Shown here one piece after another: positions 7,292 through 16,543 of a DNA stretch of 64,000 nt (position 1 is the first letter of the stretch; each line of letters opens with the position of its first letter). Below the pieces are notes generated by a model. It did no database searches. It had not been told where the DNA came from and saw only the letters and a list, made by a program, of their open reading frames with translations. The DNA comes from Synergistaceae bacterium (GTDB lineage Bacteria > Synergistota > Synergistia > Synergistales > Aminobacteriaceae). The stretch covers positions 1 to 64,000 of the forward strand of contig JAHDLC010000036.1 of assembly GCA_018436595.1 (NCBI GenBank), written 5' to 3'. A program made the translations under genes and the position numbers.

Positions 7292-8666
7292 GAAACGGAA
7301 GGAATCCGAAGCATCATTACGAAACGGGAAGATATTCGTGTATTTTGACTGTCCATTTCTCGGGGGACACCGCATCCACCGCATCTTTCAAGTAGCGGAA
7401 TGTTGTGCTGCTCCCTTCCGATGGAGATCAGCGGTTCGATTCCCCGTTCCACGCAGTACTCCACATTGTGTTTGCTGCAGTATCCCGCGTCGGCCAGCAC
7501 GGTCTCCGGCGTCGTCAGCCCTTCGGGGTTTCTTTTCATGGCCTCGAGAACGGGTTGAAGCGCCTGCTTGTCGACGGAGGCATGTCCAAGGTCCGTTCCC
7601 ACTATCAGCCTGCTGGCGTTGTCCACCACAGCCTGCGCGTTGTACCCCTGCTCGAAGCCTCCTCCGGACATGGGCATGATTCGCGATTCCTCGTCGGTGA
7701 AGTTCACCTGATCCGTGTCCGCAGGGCCGGCTTTCGGTTCGGCGGGCTTCTTCCCTCCGACCTTCTTCCCGGTCGCTTTTTCCTTCTTCTCCCGGACGGC
7801 CATCTTCCCGTCGTACTCTTCCTTTTCCACGCGGTACGTCTCGGCCGCCCGGCGTTCGATCTCCTTCACGGCCTCTTCGATGAGATCGAGACGCTTCTCC
7901 CGGCGCTTCAGCTCCGCAGGGACGTCGATCACCGTCCGCTTCTCGTTCCGGTCGGCTTCCTCCGCCATGCGAAGCAGTTCGTCCACTTCATCCCGCAGCT
8001 GCTCCCGTATCTTCCGCGCGTGCCTGTAGCTCATGGCCCGATGCTTCGAGGCGTTCGCTTTGACCTTCGTTCCGTCCAGACTGACGCTTCCCACCTGCCT
8101 CATTCCCGTTTCCCGCGCCACTTCAAGTATCCGCACGAAGTACTCGCCTATCTCGACAAGAAAACGCAGACGGAATGAGGCTATGGTGTCATGGTCCGGA
8201 TGGCTGTTCGCCGCTATGTACCGGAAGGCCACGGAGTCGTGGGTGCCCGCCTCGATCTTCCGGCTCGACCTGACTCCGGTGGCGTACCCGTAGAAGAGGA
8301 GCGACAGCAGCATTCCCGGGTCGTAGGGCGTAGACCCCCGACCGGCGTACGACGCTCTCAGCGGAGCGAGGTCGAGCTTCGATACGACTTCCACCACGAA
8401 GCGGGCGAGGTGGTCTTCGGGAAGCCAGTCCTCAATGGACTGGGGGAGTATGTACGGAGTCGCTCTGTCTACTGTCTGGAATCTGGTCACCATGCTCTTT
8501 CGCCGCCTTTGGTCGGGATGAGTCTATTTTATCCGATGTGGCCTAAGTCCGACAGGCTCCTAGAAGGGAGTTAACCGGAATTAGGGAGGAGACACAAACA
8601 CTTTCAACACCGAACTATGCCCGGGGGGGCAGGAATGAAAAGCCCTGCGCATGAGAGTGGGCGGAG

Positions 8667-8692
8667 AAAAAAGAAAAACCCCCTCGCGGGGG
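8667..8692 (-). terminator. Intrinsic terminator of the DUF6144-like gene
   Basis: On the minus strand CCCCCGCGAGGGGG is followed by TTTTTCTTTTTT. The structure lies 70 nt past the stop codon at 8764. The perfect stem and U-rich tail make this a classic rho-independent terminator. Confidence 0.8.
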
Positions 8693-8763
8693 AAAAGAAA
8701 TGCGGAAACCTTTAAAAGCGAGCAAAACACCGACTCCGCTCTGTTGCAAAAAACTTCCGGCGC

Positions 8764-9312
8764 CTATTTCCAGATCTCCCCGCTGGGAATGATCTTCATC
8801 AGGCATATTTCATCGCCCATCTTGACGCTCTTCAGAAGCTCCACGTCCACCTCGCAGCCGAAGGCGCATTCAAAAAGGACCTTGCTGTACCCCGTGGTGC
8901 ACTGGCACCAGGTGTCCGTCTCCAGCCTGTCCACATCGGCAAGCATGGGGCAGGGGCAGAAAGGAAACTGAAGGTACAGCTCCCCGTCCACGCAGGACAG
9001 GCCGGCCTCCCTGGCCCGCTCATGCCCGGCAAATTCCTCCATGCTCGACGAAGACGCCACCAGGTCCTTCGCGAACGCGATCCGCTCGTCCATGCCATAC
9101 CCACACTGGCAGCTTCTCCGGATCCGCTTCACCGTCTCCCTGTCGAACTCCCTCTCCAGGCGGGCCATGGTTCCCTTCACCCAGGCGGCGTTGTCCTCGG
9201 ACACAGCTTCCCCGCCGTCTCCGAAAACGACCTTCTCCGCCGCCGCCTCGCCCCCGGCGGTCTTCACGGCCTCAAAAATGACCTGCTCCTGCAGTTTCCG
9301 TACATCGAACAT
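8764..9312 (-). CDS. Cysteine-rich conserved protein, DUF6144-like
   Basis: The 182-aa protein has no signal peptide. Cysteines cluster in CQCGYGMDERIAFAKDL (about residues 68-85), in FPFCPCPMLADVD and in TDTWCQCTTGYSKVLFECAFGCEVDV, a pattern suited to binding metal. The C-terminus is a small beta-rich domain (GDEICLMKIIPSGE). It resembles the family named DUF6144, found in anaerobes, whose members often score weakly as L-2-amino-thiazoline-4-carboxylate hydrolase-like; I did not verify this. The ATG at 9312 follows GGGGTGAAAGG; an upstream TTG is less likely. The gene stands alone between the IS elements and the restriction island. Confidence 0.7.
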   Translation of the reverse strand: MFDVRKLQEQVIFEAVKTAGGEAAAEKVVFGDGGEAVSEDNAAWVKGTMARLEREFDRETVKRIRRSCQCGYGMDERIAFAKDLVASSSSMEEFAGHERAREAGLSCVDGELYLQFPFCPCPMLADVDRLETDTWCQCTTGYSKVLFECAFGCEVDVELLKSVKMGDEICLMKIIPSGEIWK

Positions 9313-9491
9313 CCTTTCACCCCGATTTTTCAAGATAGCGGCGCTTGACTGTACGCCCGTTTCGCTTCATTCAACCCCGCTTTTTCTTTTTTTCATGGAT
9401 TGAAGACGCAGAATTACTGCAAATATCTGTTTTCTTTTTTCTGCTTTTTTGTGTCAGAAAAGGGTGGTCGACCGTACCAGCAGCCACGTCA

Positions 9492-9827
9492 TCAGGGTTG
9501 CCGAAAACCCTTTTCAGCCGCCGTTTTTCTCAGCTCCTGTTCGTATTCCTCGTAACGGCCCAAATGGACCCTCATGAGGCTCTTCCACAGCTTCCCGTGG
9601 TTCGGCACCTTTTCGTGCAATAGCTCGTGGACTATTACGTAGTCCTGAAGAGCCTCCCTCAGTTCCGGCAGCGACGAGTCAAAAGTCAGGCGCCCTGCCG
9701 TCGAGTAGGATGCCCATTTCGTCTTCATCGGGCGTACCGAGACAGAGGTGACCCGGGCTTCAAGTTTGTCCGCCCACAGCCGGACCCGTTCTTTGAACTT
9801 TTCTTTATCCACGGCGGTCCCGCTCAT
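9492..9827 (-). CDS. YgjP/DUF45-like metallopeptidase, short form
   Basis: This 111-aa protein has a zincin signature, HELLHEKVPNHGKLWKSLM (HExxH with a third His in NHGKLW), preceded by KTKWASYSTAGRLTFDSSL, the usual region of the YgjP/WLM group. Full-length YgjP proteins are about 230 aa, so this is only the C-terminal peptidase core. The start codon overlaps the hsdR stop (ATGA at 9824-9827), so the gene is translationally coupled to the restriction subunit. Short members of this family are often found at the end of type I restriction operons; their role there is unknown. Confidence 0.85.
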   Translation of the reverse strand: MSGTAVDKEKFKERVRLWADKLEARVTSVSVRPMKTKWASYSTAGRLTFDSSLPELREALQDYVIVHELLHEKVPNHGKLWKSLMRVHLGRYEEYEQELRKTAAEKGFRQP

Positions 9828-12751
9828 CTGATCGCGTATGCCTTCGTCAAAAGTGAGAAGAGAGTCTCGACGATTTGCACCACCCGGTCAATGTCGTCCT
9901 CCCCGGGAATAATGGCAAAAGTTACTTTTTTTCGCAGCTCCCGCAATTCTCCCTCGCTCTTCTGCCAGTTGGGATGATCAAGGAAGGCCGCCCGAATCTT
10001 TCCGCTGGCCTCCTCAGCCCCGCTCACCCCAGCATCGAGCAGCGTCCGGTACACGAAGAACGTCAGCCCGTCGAAACCTTTCTCCGCCTGCTGCTTCTTT
10101 CGCTTCTCGTTCATTTCTATCTCGCTGAACAGGCTTTTCAGTGCGTCCCGGGTACTGGTCTGACGATCTTCGTAGCTTTCCTGCACCGCCCTGGCCCGTT
10201 CAGCCATGGCTATCAGGAAGGGATCGTCGCTGTTTTCTTCTGCCGTCTTCTCGATGCTCTTTATCAGGTTGATCACCTTCGTACCGTCGCCGCCGAGTTT
10301 CTTTTTGATCAGGTCGATGGTGTCTCCGTTGATCTCCACAAGGTCGGCGACCGCCTGGATCGGGCCTGTCCCCACATGCTGCTGTACAAGCTCGTTCGTC
10401 TTTTTCTGGAATGCCCGGTCTACGTACACCTGCCTGGTATACGCCTTGCGTACTACATCATATATTGCTGAGAGAGTCGTGTAGTTTTCTAAGAAGGGGC
10501 GCAAAAAAGCGTCGGGGGATATGATTTCGTACAGCATTTCTATCTCCTTGTATTCCCTGAAAAATTCCTTGCGCCGTTCCTTGTCCCGGAAATACTCGAT
10601 CAGGCCGTCAATATCCTTGTCGTTGAAACCTTCCCTGATCAACCCCAGGTATCGGGGCGCCTTTTCGTCCATATTGCTCCTGAACAGCACCTTGAGGAGT
10701 TTAAGGTCCTTGACGATGGCGTTCACCTCGTCGCTGTCGAAAGCCAGTGCCTTCTCCAGCTTGTCGAAGATGCCGACGAAATCGAGGACAAAACCATGAG
10801 GCTTCACCATTTCTTCCGCCTCGTTTTCATAGGGACGGTTCACCCGCGCGATGGCCTGAAGCAGCGTATGGTCCCTCATGGGCTTGTCCAGGTACATGGC
10901 ATAGAGGATGGGAGCGTCGTATCCCGTCAGGAGCTTCTCGGTCACAATCAGGATCTTCGGCAGTTTTCCGAAACGGGCAAAATCCTTCCGGATCTGTTTT
11001 TCGGCCTGCGCATCGATATGATGATTCTTCAGCTCCATTGAATCGTTATGGTTTCCTGTAAAAACCACTTCCGAGTACTCCGGCGGCAGATATTTGTCCA
11101 GTGCGGCCTTGTACTTCGCGCAGGCAGGGCGATCCACCGCGACAAGAAATGCCTTGTAGCCAAGGGGCTCCACATTCTGCAGGTAGTGCTCCGCCACATA
11201 TCTCGCTATCCAATCCACCCTCTCGTCGCCCTTGAGGAAGTTTTTCAGATTCACCGCCCGGTCGAGTATCTTATTTAATTCCTCGATATCGGCGACACCT
11301 TCGGTCTCCGCCAGCGACCAGAATTCCTTCTCCATCAGCTCCGGACTGGCAAGCATTTCATTCGGGGCGAGGTTGTAGAAAAGGGGAAGCGTGGTTCCGT
11401 CCTCGATGCTCTCCCTGATCGAATACTTGTGGAGATATCCCTCGGGGTCGTCCACCCCGAAGGTTTTAAAGGTTCCCCTTCCGTAGGCGGTTTTGTCGAT
11501 GGGGGTTCCCGTAAAGCCGATATACGTGGCTTCAGGAAGCCCCGCCATCAGGAAGTTCCCCAGGTCTCCTCCCGTGGTGCGGTGAGCTTCATCAATCAGG
11601 ACATAGATATTGCTCCGTCCATTGACCCTCTCGGGCATATCCCGGAACTTCTGGATGGTCGTGACGATGATCCCCCGATAGTCGGCCTGCAATAACCCGA
11701 CCAGCTTTCTGACGCTGTCCGCATGTTCCACGTTGCCGAGGCCAAGGGCCGCAAGGTTCTTCAGCATCTGGTCCTCAAGTTCGTTTCGGTCGATCATCAG
11801 GAGGATCGTCGGCTTCTCGCTCTCCGGAGCCTTGAAAAGCATCTCTGCGGCCTTGATCATGGTGAAAGTCTTGCCGCTGCCCTGGGTGTGCCAGACCAGA
11901 CCCCGGGTGCGCCCCCTGTCAAGGCAGCGGTCGACTATCCGCTCCACCGCCGCTGTCTGGTGCTGCCGAAGGATATACTTGTTCAGCTCTTCGTCCTTCT
12001 CGGCAAAGATGATGAAATGTCTCAGAAGGCCGAGAACACGCCTCCGGTCGCAGAAAGTCTTGACCTTGCTCTCCAGCCTGCCCGTCTCCTCGTGTTTCCA
12101 GTTGAAGATGTTCCGGCGGACCATGTTCCATGTTGCACCGTAAGAAAAGCCGATGGCCTCCGTCGCCGTAAAAACCATCTGCGGGACGAAAAGCTCCGGC
12201 GTCTCGCCGTGGTAGCGGCGGATCTGGTCAACGCCGATGGCTATGGCCTCATCCTTGATCGCGTTCTTGCACTCGGCCATCAGCACGGGGATGCCGTTGA
12301 CCAGAAAGACCACATCCTCCCGGTTGCCGAAGGTTCCGTTATGGAAATAAAACTCCTCGGTTACCTCGAAGACATTGCGGTCGATGTTTTCGTAATCGAT
12401 CAGGATCAGGTCCAGCTCGCGGTTTTCATCGGCGCAGAAGAACGTGCCCGTGTTGCGCAGAAAATCAAGGGCCTCCCGATTGCCGAAGATATTCGTCGGC
12501 AGCCGGCGAAGGCGGCCGACGAGAGCACCCTCCCCTTCCGGGTATTTCGGGTTGAACTCCTTCACCTTCCGGAAGAGCACATCGTTGAAATAGAGTGAAG
12601 CCCTGGCCGCCCGTTCTGCAATTATTGAACTGTCGGAACCGAATCCGCGCCTGGCCTCCGCCTCCGCACGGGAAACAAAGGACCACCCAACCTCCGCGGC
12701 GTACTGGAGGATACGGTTCTGCACAGTCTTGTGTTCGCCGGGCGCAGGCAT
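9824..12751 (-). CDS. hsdR: Type I restriction enzyme, R subunit
   Basis: This 975-aa protein is the ATP-dependent translocase and nuclease of a type I system. The N-terminal nuclease domain contains PVLMAECKNA (the ExK part of the PD-ExK fold). The motor has Walker A TQGSGKTFTMI, the DEAH box VLIDEAHRTTGG, motif III GFTGTPIDK and motif VI QAIARVNRPY. The C-terminal helical domain that contacts the methylase ends around EDDIDRVVQIVETLF. It lies 13 nt downstream of hsdS and overlaps the short peptidase gene. All motifs are intact, so the enzyme is likely active if hsdM and hsdS are. Confidence 0.96.
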   Translation of the reverse strand: MPAPGEHKTVQNRILQYAAEVGWSFVSRAEAEARRGFGSDSSIIAERAARASLYFNDVLFRKVKEFNPKYPEGEGALVGRLRRLPTNIFGNREALDFLRNTGTFFCADENRELDLILIDYENIDRNVFEVTEEFYFHNGTFGNREDVVFLVNGIPVLMAECKNAIKDEAIAIGVDQIRRYHGETPELFVPQMVFTATEAIGFSYGATWNMVRRNIFNWKHEETGRLESKVKTFCDRRRVLGLLRHFIIFAEKDEELNKYILRQHQTAAVERIVDRCLDRGRTRGLVWHTQGSGKTFTMIKAAEMLFKAPESEKPTILLMIDRNELEDQMLKNLAALGLGNVEHADSVRKLVGLLQADYRGIIVTTIQKFRDMPERVNGRSNIYVLIDEAHRTTGGDLGNFLMAGLPEATYIGFTGTPIDKTAYGRGTFKTFGVDDPEGYLHKYSIRESIEDGTTLPLFYNLAPNEMLASPELMEKEFWSLAETEGVADIEELNKILDRAVNLKNFLKGDERVDWIARYVAEHYLQNVEPLGYKAFLVAVDRPACAKYKAALDKYLPPEYSEVVFTGNHNDSMELKNHHIDAQAEKQIRKDFARFGKLPKILIVTEKLLTGYDAPILYAMYLDKPMRDHTLLQAIARVNRPYENEAEEMVKPHGFVLDFVGIFDKLEKALAFDSDEVNAIVKDLKLLKVLFRSNMDEKAPRYLGLIREGFNDKDIDGLIEYFRDKERRKEFFREYKEIEMLYEIISPDAFLRPFLENYTTLSAIYDVVRKAYTRQVYVDRAFQKKTNELVQQHVGTGPIQAVADLVEINGDTIDLIKKKLGGDGTKVINLIKSIEKTAEENSDDPFLIAMAERARAVQESYEDRQTSTRDALKSLFSEIEMNEKRKKQQAEKGFDGLTFFVYRTLLDAGVSGAEEASGKIRAAFLDHPNWQKSEGELRELRKKVTFAIIPGEDDIDRVVQIVETLFSLLTKAYAIR

Positions 12752-12764
12752 CAGACTCCCCCCT

Positions 12765-14054
12765 CTACCCCATCCGCAGATCCTCGATCCCGAGCTCGGA
12801 CAGGTCCAGATCGTTGACCCGAATTTCGCCGGTCATCAGTTTGTGGAGAATCGTGCGGAAGAGATCAAGTAATTGAAGACGTCGCTTTTGATGAACATCC
12901 AGCTTCTGTTCTAGCAATAAAGATACGCTTGTAATCTCGTTTTGCTCATCAATTCCTGGAACAGGAACCAACATATCCTGCAGTGTTCTCGAATTGATGT
13001 TGAATTTTCCATCCGCTGTACGAATAGCACGCCCTGAAAGGAACGAAGAGCCAATCGCAGTCCGGGAGTACTCATTGATAAATTCCGGCGACAACTTTTC
13101 ACCAGTAATACGCACACGAATCAAGTATGAAGCGAAGTAGCAATTATTACCAAGTTCTCCTCGATAAATGGAACATCGCCCGGCGTTCTCTTTTACACCA
13201 TTCGTCCTCACAAAGAGCAAATCACCATGTTTTAACTTCAACTGCTCAACTTCGTTATGTTTTGGTTTCCCAAATTTGAGATCAGAAACATCTACAGGGC
13301 CGCCGACAATATTGGGGATTCGGAGTACAGGTACTCCGTCTGCCTCATAGTTACATTTGACCGATGTACCGTATTGAAATGAATCTACAATATCACCGAG
13401 ACGAAATACTTCCCAATTTTCAGGTATCAATCCAATATCGGTTTCCTTCAACTTTTTCCCATGCGTGCCTTCGGTAAAGAGCTTCTGCATCAGCGCCTTC
13501 TTGAGTTCCGTCGTTAAGGAAATCAGGCGTTCCTGCTGTTCGATAGCTCGCTGCAAAAAAGACAATAGACCTGCAATATTCCTTTGTTCAATCAAATCAG
13601 GTTTCGGCATTAGTAGTTCAGCGAGCCGTGAAATAGACATATTGGGAATGGTCGTTACATTTTTTCTTCCAAAATATACGTCGCCAATCTTGAACCCATA
13701 CCAGAACCAGTAGAGGGCGAACTCAGGCTCAATTTTTCCATTCACAGCGCGAAGACGGTGGAGATGGTTTTGGTAGTAGCACCCAGGGAATTGGTTCTTC
13801 AAAATGGCCGTTCGCCCCACGTCGCCCCCTTCGCAAAGGAGCAAATCTCCTTCTTTTAGTGCGAGTCGTTCTTCATCTCTCTCATTGAAATGCATATGAT
13901 CAAGTTCCGATAGATCAAGACACCCCCAATTGACATTTTTTGTCCGAAGAAACGGACGTTGGTTGCTCCCGATACGATTTCTTTTTGAGACTTGCTTCCC
14001 CTGCTGAATAGCGAATACCGCATCAACTCGCACAAGTGGCCACACTGTTGACAT
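12765..14054 (-). CDS. hsdS: Type I restriction-modification specificity subunit
   Basis: This subunit recognises the bipartite DNA target. It has two target recognition domains (about residues 5-170 and 200-390), each followed by a conserved helix: IEQRNIAGLLSFLQRAIEQQERLI in the centre and IDEQNEITSVSLLLEQKLDVHQKRRLQLLDLFRTILHKLMTGEIRV at the end. The ATG at 14054 has AAAGGA upstream; a TTG at 14084 is a possible longer start. The recognition domains are clearly more AT-rich than hsdM and hsdR, as expected for a part that is exchanged between strains. Its length (429 aa) is normal and no inverted duplicate gene is present, so there is no sign of phase switching. Confidence 0.94.
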   Translation of the reverse strand: MSTVWPLVRVDAVFAIQQGKQVSKRNRIGSNQRPFLRTKNVNWGCLDLSELDHMHFNERDEERLALKEGDLLLCEGGDVGRTAILKNQFPGCYYQNHLHRLRAVNGKIEPEFALYWFWYGFKIGDVYFGRKNVTTIPNMSISRLAELLMPKPDLIEQRNIAGLLSFLQRAIEQQERLISLTTELKKALMQKLFTEGTHGKKLKETDIGLIPENWEVFRLGDIVDSFQYGTSVKCNYEADGVPVLRIPNIVGGPVDVSDLKFGKPKHNEVEQLKLKHGDLLFVRTNGVKENAGRCSIYRGELGNNCYFASYLIRVRITGEKLSPEFINEYSRTAIGSSFLSGRAIRTADGKFNINSRTLQDMLVPVPGIDEQNEITSVSLLLEQKLDVHQKRRLQLLDLFRTILHKLMTGEIRVNDLDLSELGIEDLRMG

Positions 14055-14088
14055 AGAGTTTTTTTCCTTTAGGAGTTCCGACAACCGG

Positions 14089-15642
14089 TCACACCCCCAA
14101 CTTCCTGAGAACCGCCTTCAGGACCGCATTCGTCTCCGCAGTTTCGGCCTCAAGCGCTTCCAGTTCATCGAGGATTTCGCCGATGGGCCGGTACTCCTCG
14201 GCATCACCGACATGGATATACCGTGAGGGTGAAATGTTGTAGTCGGTGCGGGCGATTTCGCCCCCTGAAACAATCCGGCTGAACTTCTCCTCCTCGCGCC
14301 ATTCGAGGATCGCGGACGCTATCCGCTCTATTCCCTCATCGGGCAGGTAGTTCTTGGGGTCCCCCTTGGCAAAGACCTTCCCGGCGTTCACGAGAAGCAT
14401 CCTGCCCCTCCGCTCCGCTCCCTTGGCCCTGTTCAGAAAGAGAATGACGGCCGGTGCCGAGGTGTTGTAAAAGAGGTTTTCGGCCAGATAGACCACACCC
14501 TCGATCAAGTCCTGCTCCACAAACCACTTGCGGACTTCCCTCTCCTTGTTCCTGTTGACATTCCCCGATCCCCGGGAAGCGGCTCCGGTATCGAGGACAA
14601 CGGCGGCCTTTCCCGTGCCGTTCATTGACGCGGCGATATGCTGGATCCATCCCCAGTCAGCGGACTGCTTTCCGGGAAAACCCGCCCCCTGGGGAAAACG
14701 CCCGAGTTCGTCGCTGTCATAATCCTGTTCCGTGAACCAGTCCTGGTTCCACATGGGATTTGCCACAACCCGGTCGAAGGTCTGCAGACGGCCTTCCCTG
14801 CGGAACTTTGGATTCCGGAAGGTGTCGCCTATCTCGATTTTGCCCTCCATGTCGTGAATGATCATGTTCATGTTGGCCATGGCCCATGTGCCGCCGATGT
14901 ATTCCTGTCCGAAAAGCCGGAGGGGGGCCGAATTTCCTTCGTTCATGGCGGTAATTTTCTCTTTCGCCACGGACTGACACTTGATCAGAAGCCCTGCCGA
15001 TCCGCAGCACGGATCATAAACAGTCATCCCCGGCTCGGGATCCATGATCTTGGCCATGACGAGGCCAACCTCCATGGGGGTGTAAAACTCGCCGGCCGAC
15101 TGCCCAGAACCCTCGGCGAACTTTCGGATAAGATATTCATAGCTTCGGCCGATAATATCGGGCTCCACGTCGTCAAGGCCAAGCCGCTTTTCGGAGATCT
15201 TCTCGATCAGGTTGGAGAGGCGGTCGTCGTCAATGTCCCGCTGGCCGTGGGTGGTGGCGTTGAAATCAACGCGGTCGATGATTCCCTCCAGCAGCGGATT
15301 CGCCCTGGCTATGCCCCGAAGAAGAGTGGTGAGCTGCTCGCCGATCTTGTCGGACAGTCGCCGGATGACCGACCAGACCGGATCTTCTGAGTTTTCAGGC
15401 TGCAAGGGCAGAAAGAAACGCACCAGTTTCCGGTCGTTGGCAACCAGCCTGAATGCCTTGCTCCGCGAACCGACCTCTTTGGCGATCCTGTTGAGCTCGT
15501 CGTCAAACACGTCGCAGAGTCGTTTTGTGAAAACAAGAGGAAGAATGAAGTCCTTGTATTTCGGGGCGTCCTGGGCGCCCCGGATGCTGCAGGCAGCATC
15601 CCATATCCATGATTCGAGAGATTTTCCGTTGCCGTTTGCCAT
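14089..15642 (-). CDS. hsdM: Type I restriction-modification methyltransferase
   Basis: This 517-aa subunit makes N6-methyladenine in the recognition site. It has the N-terminal HsdM helical domain (SLESWIWDAACSIRGAQDAPKYKDFILPLVFTKRL), then an N6-MTase core with the SAM-binding motif TVYDPCCGSAGLLIK and the catalytic motif VVANPMWNQDW. The usual catalytic motif is NPPF, so NPMW is a variant at this place. An ATG at 15642 is preferred over the TTG at 15687 because it starts at the conserved sequence. It is followed by hsdS after 34 nt and preceded by the DUF2806 gene, apparently in one operon. Confidence 0.95.
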   Translation of the reverse strand: MANGNGKSLESWIWDAACSIRGAQDAPKYKDFILPLVFTKRLCDVFDDELNRIAKEVGSRSKAFRLVANDRKLVRFFLPLQPENSEDPVWSVIRRLSDKIGEQLTTLLRGIARANPLLEGIIDRVDFNATTHGQRDIDDDRLSNLIEKISEKRLGLDDVEPDIIGRSYEYLIRKFAEGSGQSAGEFYTPMEVGLVMAKIMDPEPGMTVYDPCCGSAGLLIKCQSVAKEKITAMNEGNSAPLRLFGQEYIGGTWAMANMNMIIHDMEGKIEIGDTFRNPKFRREGRLQTFDRVVANPMWNQDWFTEQDYDSDELGRFPQGAGFPGKQSADWGWIQHIAASMNGTGKAAVVLDTGAASRGSGNVNRNKEREVRKWFVEQDLIEGVVYLAENLFYNTSAPAVILFLNRAKGAERRGRMLLVNAGKVFAKGDPKNYLPDEGIERIASAILEWREEEKFSRIVSGGEIARTDYNISPSRYIHVGDAEEYRPIGEILDELEALEAETAETNAVLKAVLRKLGV

Positions 15643-15697
15643 CAGTCTTTTCTCGCTTTCAGTGTTTTGGCCAATTTGCAGGGTCAACTTGTTAATT

Positions 15698-16543
15698 TTA
15701 CCTCTTCGGCACTAAAGACTGTTCTTCCCAACTTGCGTAAACGAAGTCAAAGAATTCATCAATAGGCTTAGAACCACAGATGGGGAAAAGCTCTTGACCA
15801 GCTTGTGTTAAGAGTACTTTCCCAAGAGACAGGTCGTTTTCAGTATCCTTTGGAAAAGTAAGCTCCACTGGTCTTTCGTAATAGGATACTGTTATCTTCT
15901 TGGGCAACTTCATGCGTCGATAGCCTGCAAGGTCATTGAAATGCACCAATCCGAGGCTTTCTAAATGGCTTAGGGCATTGAAATTAATATAATGCCGACT
16001 GTAAATCTCTTGATGAACATCAAACACAAGAGGAACATAATTGTTTATAGTCCAGCAAAAGCTACAAAGGTAAACGAATAAATCCGCATCACTTTTATCT
16101 AAATCTGCTAACAAATTTACGGTTTTTCTTGAAAATTTCCCAGGGAGGTTTGCTTCCTCAGCTAGAAGCCTCGACCATAACTTTTGCATATCAGCATCCG
16201 AAACAATTCGGCACTTGTCAAAAAAGTTCGTAATCCAGTCATCCTGAACATCTTGAGGCGAGGCCTCTTCATTGAGGTGTAAGATGGCTTCCTGAGTGAT
16301 GTTTTCAATATTAGACTGTTTTTTTGCTTCTTCCTCAAAGAAGCGGAATGCAGCCCGCCGATAAAGATCAGTGACTTGAATATGAGATTCTGCTTCAATG
16401 ATTGCTGCTTGAGCCTCTGCTTTTGCACATCTAACAATCTGGAAGGGCTTGAAGAAACCCCCCAAAGCATCCGAGATTTTTTCAATCAAAAAAGTTGCAG
16501 GCTTTGAAAGGTCACCGAGTTTTGCTATTGGATTTTCGCTCAT
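15698..16543 (-). CDS. DUF2806 domain protein in the restriction operon
   Basis: This 281-aa protein matches the DUF2806 pattern: an N-terminal hydrophobic-amphipathic region (LGDLSKPATFLIEKISDALGGFFKPFQIVRCAKAEAQAA), a charged helical stretch rich in Glu and Lys, and the conserved block DDWITNFFDKCRIVSDADMQKLWSRLLAEEANLPGKFSRKTVNLLADLDKSDADLF. No enzymatic motif is visible. It is more AT-rich than the core genes. It sits directly upstream of hsdM and overlaps the small upstream ORF by 4 nt (ATGA). DUF2806 proteins are uncharacterised and often occur in defence loci, so a defence accessory role is an inference from position. Confidence 0.82.
   Translation of the reverse strand: MSENPIAKLGDLSKPATFLIEKISDALGGFFKPFQIVRCAKAEAQAAIIEAESHIQVTDLYRRAAFRFFEEEAKKQSNIENITQEAILHLNEEASPQDVQDDWITNFFDKCRIVSDADMQKLWSRLLAEEANLPGKFSRKTVNLLADLDKSDADLFVYLCSFCWTINNYVPLVFDVHQEIYSRHYINFNALSHLESLGLVHFNDLAGYRRMKLPKKITVSYYERPVELTFPKDTENDLSLGKVLLTQAGQELFPICGSKPIDEFFDFVYASWEEQSLVPKR

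Larger units (their letters stand above)
6076..7369 (+). mobile_element. IS3-family insertion sequence (nested)
   Basis: This 1,294-bp element has imperfect terminal inverted repeats of about 22 bp, starting TG and ending CA: TGCCCCCGATTTG... on the left and the complement TGTCCCCCGAGAAAT... on the right, both running into ATGGACAGT. It carries orfA and orfB with a slippery A7 tract between them, the standard IS3 layout. It is inserted in the IS1182-like transposase gene. The flanking bases (CCC on the left, CCG on the right, plus strand) do not give a clean 3-bp target duplication, so the exact ends could be off by a base or two. Confidence 0.88.
5777..8493 (-). pseudogene. IS1182-family transposase, disrupted by the nested IS3 element
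   Basis: The N-terminal part (8493 down to about 7370) encodes TVDRATPYILPQSIEDWLPE, a DUF772 domain and the first two catalytic aspartates (SLDGTKVKANASKH and LADAGYCSKHN). The C-terminal part (about 6075 down to 5777) encodes GRAEYGKRKGVVEPVFGIIKEV with the catalytic Glu, and ends RGLKKAKGEWTLVCMAYNVKRMH. The IS3 element lies between them, so the third catalytic residue is lost from the reading frame and the protein cannot be made whole. Joined, the two parts would give a normal transposase of about 470 aa. The start ATG at 8493 has a purine-rich upstream sequence. Confidence 0.9.
5643..8559 (-). mobile_element. IS1182-like insertion sequence, interrupted by an IS3-family element
   Basis: The ends are inverted repeats. 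Reading inward from both sides gives CTAGGAGCCTGTCGGACT at 5639-5656 and, as its complement, at 8546-8563. CTAG at each end (5639-5642, 8560-8563) is palindromic and is probably the target site, as is usual for IS1182-like elements. Without the inner 1.29-kb insertion the element would be about 1.6 kb, the normal size. Its transposase reads on the minus strand and is split by the nested element. A GC-rich hairpin (about 5731-5773) follows the transposase stop. The element sits between the TRAP operon and the DUF6144-like gene. Confidence 0.88.

Noticed and set aside
7213-7369. C-terminal tail of the outer transposase frame after about 7370
   Set aside because: These codons come from the inserted IS3 element read backwards, so they are not part of the original protein.
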